Part shown: piece after piece, positions 63,961 to 64,000 of the stretch
How the letters are laid out: every line of letters begins with the position of its first letter
Position numbering within the stretch: position 1 is the first letter of the stretch
Assembly (NCBI GenBank): GCA_900545545.1
Contig: UQZO01000001.1
Coordinates: 186,001-250,000, forward strand
Reading direction: 5' to 3'
DNA from: an uncultured Subdoligranulum sp.
Lineage (GTDB): Bacteria > Bacillota > Clostridia > Oscillospirales > Ruminococcaceae
Length of the DNA stretch: 64,000 bases
The notes under the pieces: model-generated
The model's database searches: none
What the model saw: the letters and a program-made list of their open reading frames with translations, nothing else
Told to the model about the DNA's origin: nothing
Translations under genes and position numbers: made by a program

Positions 63961-64000
63961 GGAAACATCTTTTCGCCATAAAATAGGCCAAGCCTTTTTT

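Overview
The window is a 64 kb stretch of chromosomal backbone from a Gram-positive, moderately high-GC Firmicute. Gene content and order (frr-cdsA-dxr-rseP-ispG-polC; rsh-dtd-hemZ; mazG-hup-rqcP-yabP-yabQ-divIC; dgt-dnaG-rpoD; rpoB-rpoC), PolC-type replicase, SigA-type promoters (TTGACA-17-TATAAT), strong AGGAGG ribosome sites and sporulation-lineage genes point to Clostridia. The GC-rich codon use and protein style resemble gut Oscillospiraceae/Ruminococcaceae of the Gemmiger/Subdoligranulum/Faecalibacterium group; that genus-level placement is inference. I see no prophage, insertion sequence, integrase, CRISPR array or defence island. Most of the window is housekeeping DNA, so the interest lies in gene pairings, intergenic RNA structures and a few accessory genes.

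Layout. 1-9276: translation/lipid/isoprenoid/replication operon (frr end, cdsA, dxr, rseP, ispG, a small membrane protein, polC). 9309-11950: secG and rnr. 12024-14306: tRNA-Ser (minus), a CPA2 cation/proton antiporter, a DUF975 membrane protein (minus). 14454-17360: tRNA-Leu, then the sporulation pair spoIVB-spo0A. 17392-31409: a long plus-strand run with fused ispDF, the diadenylate cyclase pair cdaA-ybbR, a FAD protein, an XpaC-like protein, recJ, (p)ppGpp synthetase/hydrolase, dtd, an MBL hydrolase, hemZ and a uridine-kinase-like protein. 31436-35305: zinc-ribbon protein, mazG, HU, rqcP, yabP, yabQ, divIC, S1 protein. 35333-37346: THUMP methyltransferase and NYN protein. 37352-39479 (minus): SDR, tadA, CPBP protease. 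39549-40616: a candidate C/U-rich small RNA divergent from a LysR regulator. 40695-46225: PHP protein, TSCPD protein and an FkbH-SGNH-MBOAT acyl-modification cassette. 46238-47953: small hypothetical (minus), tRNA-Gly, rpmE with a structured leader, yigZ-like. 48045-52099: dgt-dnaG-rpoD. 52311-60026: rpoB-rpoC. 60035-62309: ArsC-like protein and oligoendopeptidase F. 62343-62963 (minus): secreted Ala-rich repeat protein. 63415-end: rpsL, start of the str operon.

How parts fit together. Dxr, IspD, IspF and IspG are four of the seven MEP isoprenoid enzymes. SpoIVB, Spo0A, YabP and YabQ indicate a sporulation ancestry, and a plausible SigE-type promoter precedes yabPQ; but Spo0A has lost one acidic pocket residue, so sporulation competence is open. 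The sequences most worth follow-up are the putative sRNA beside the LysR gene (39549-39680), the FkbH-SGNH-MBOAT cassette, the terminator-like hairpin that buries the spoIVB ribosome site, the diverged Spo0A receiver, the repeat-containing region upstream of rpoB and the 76-residue tandem-repeat secreted protein.

Several very long antisense open frames exist (for example opposite rpoC, dnaG and polC); they are by-products of the GC-rich codon usage and are not annotated.
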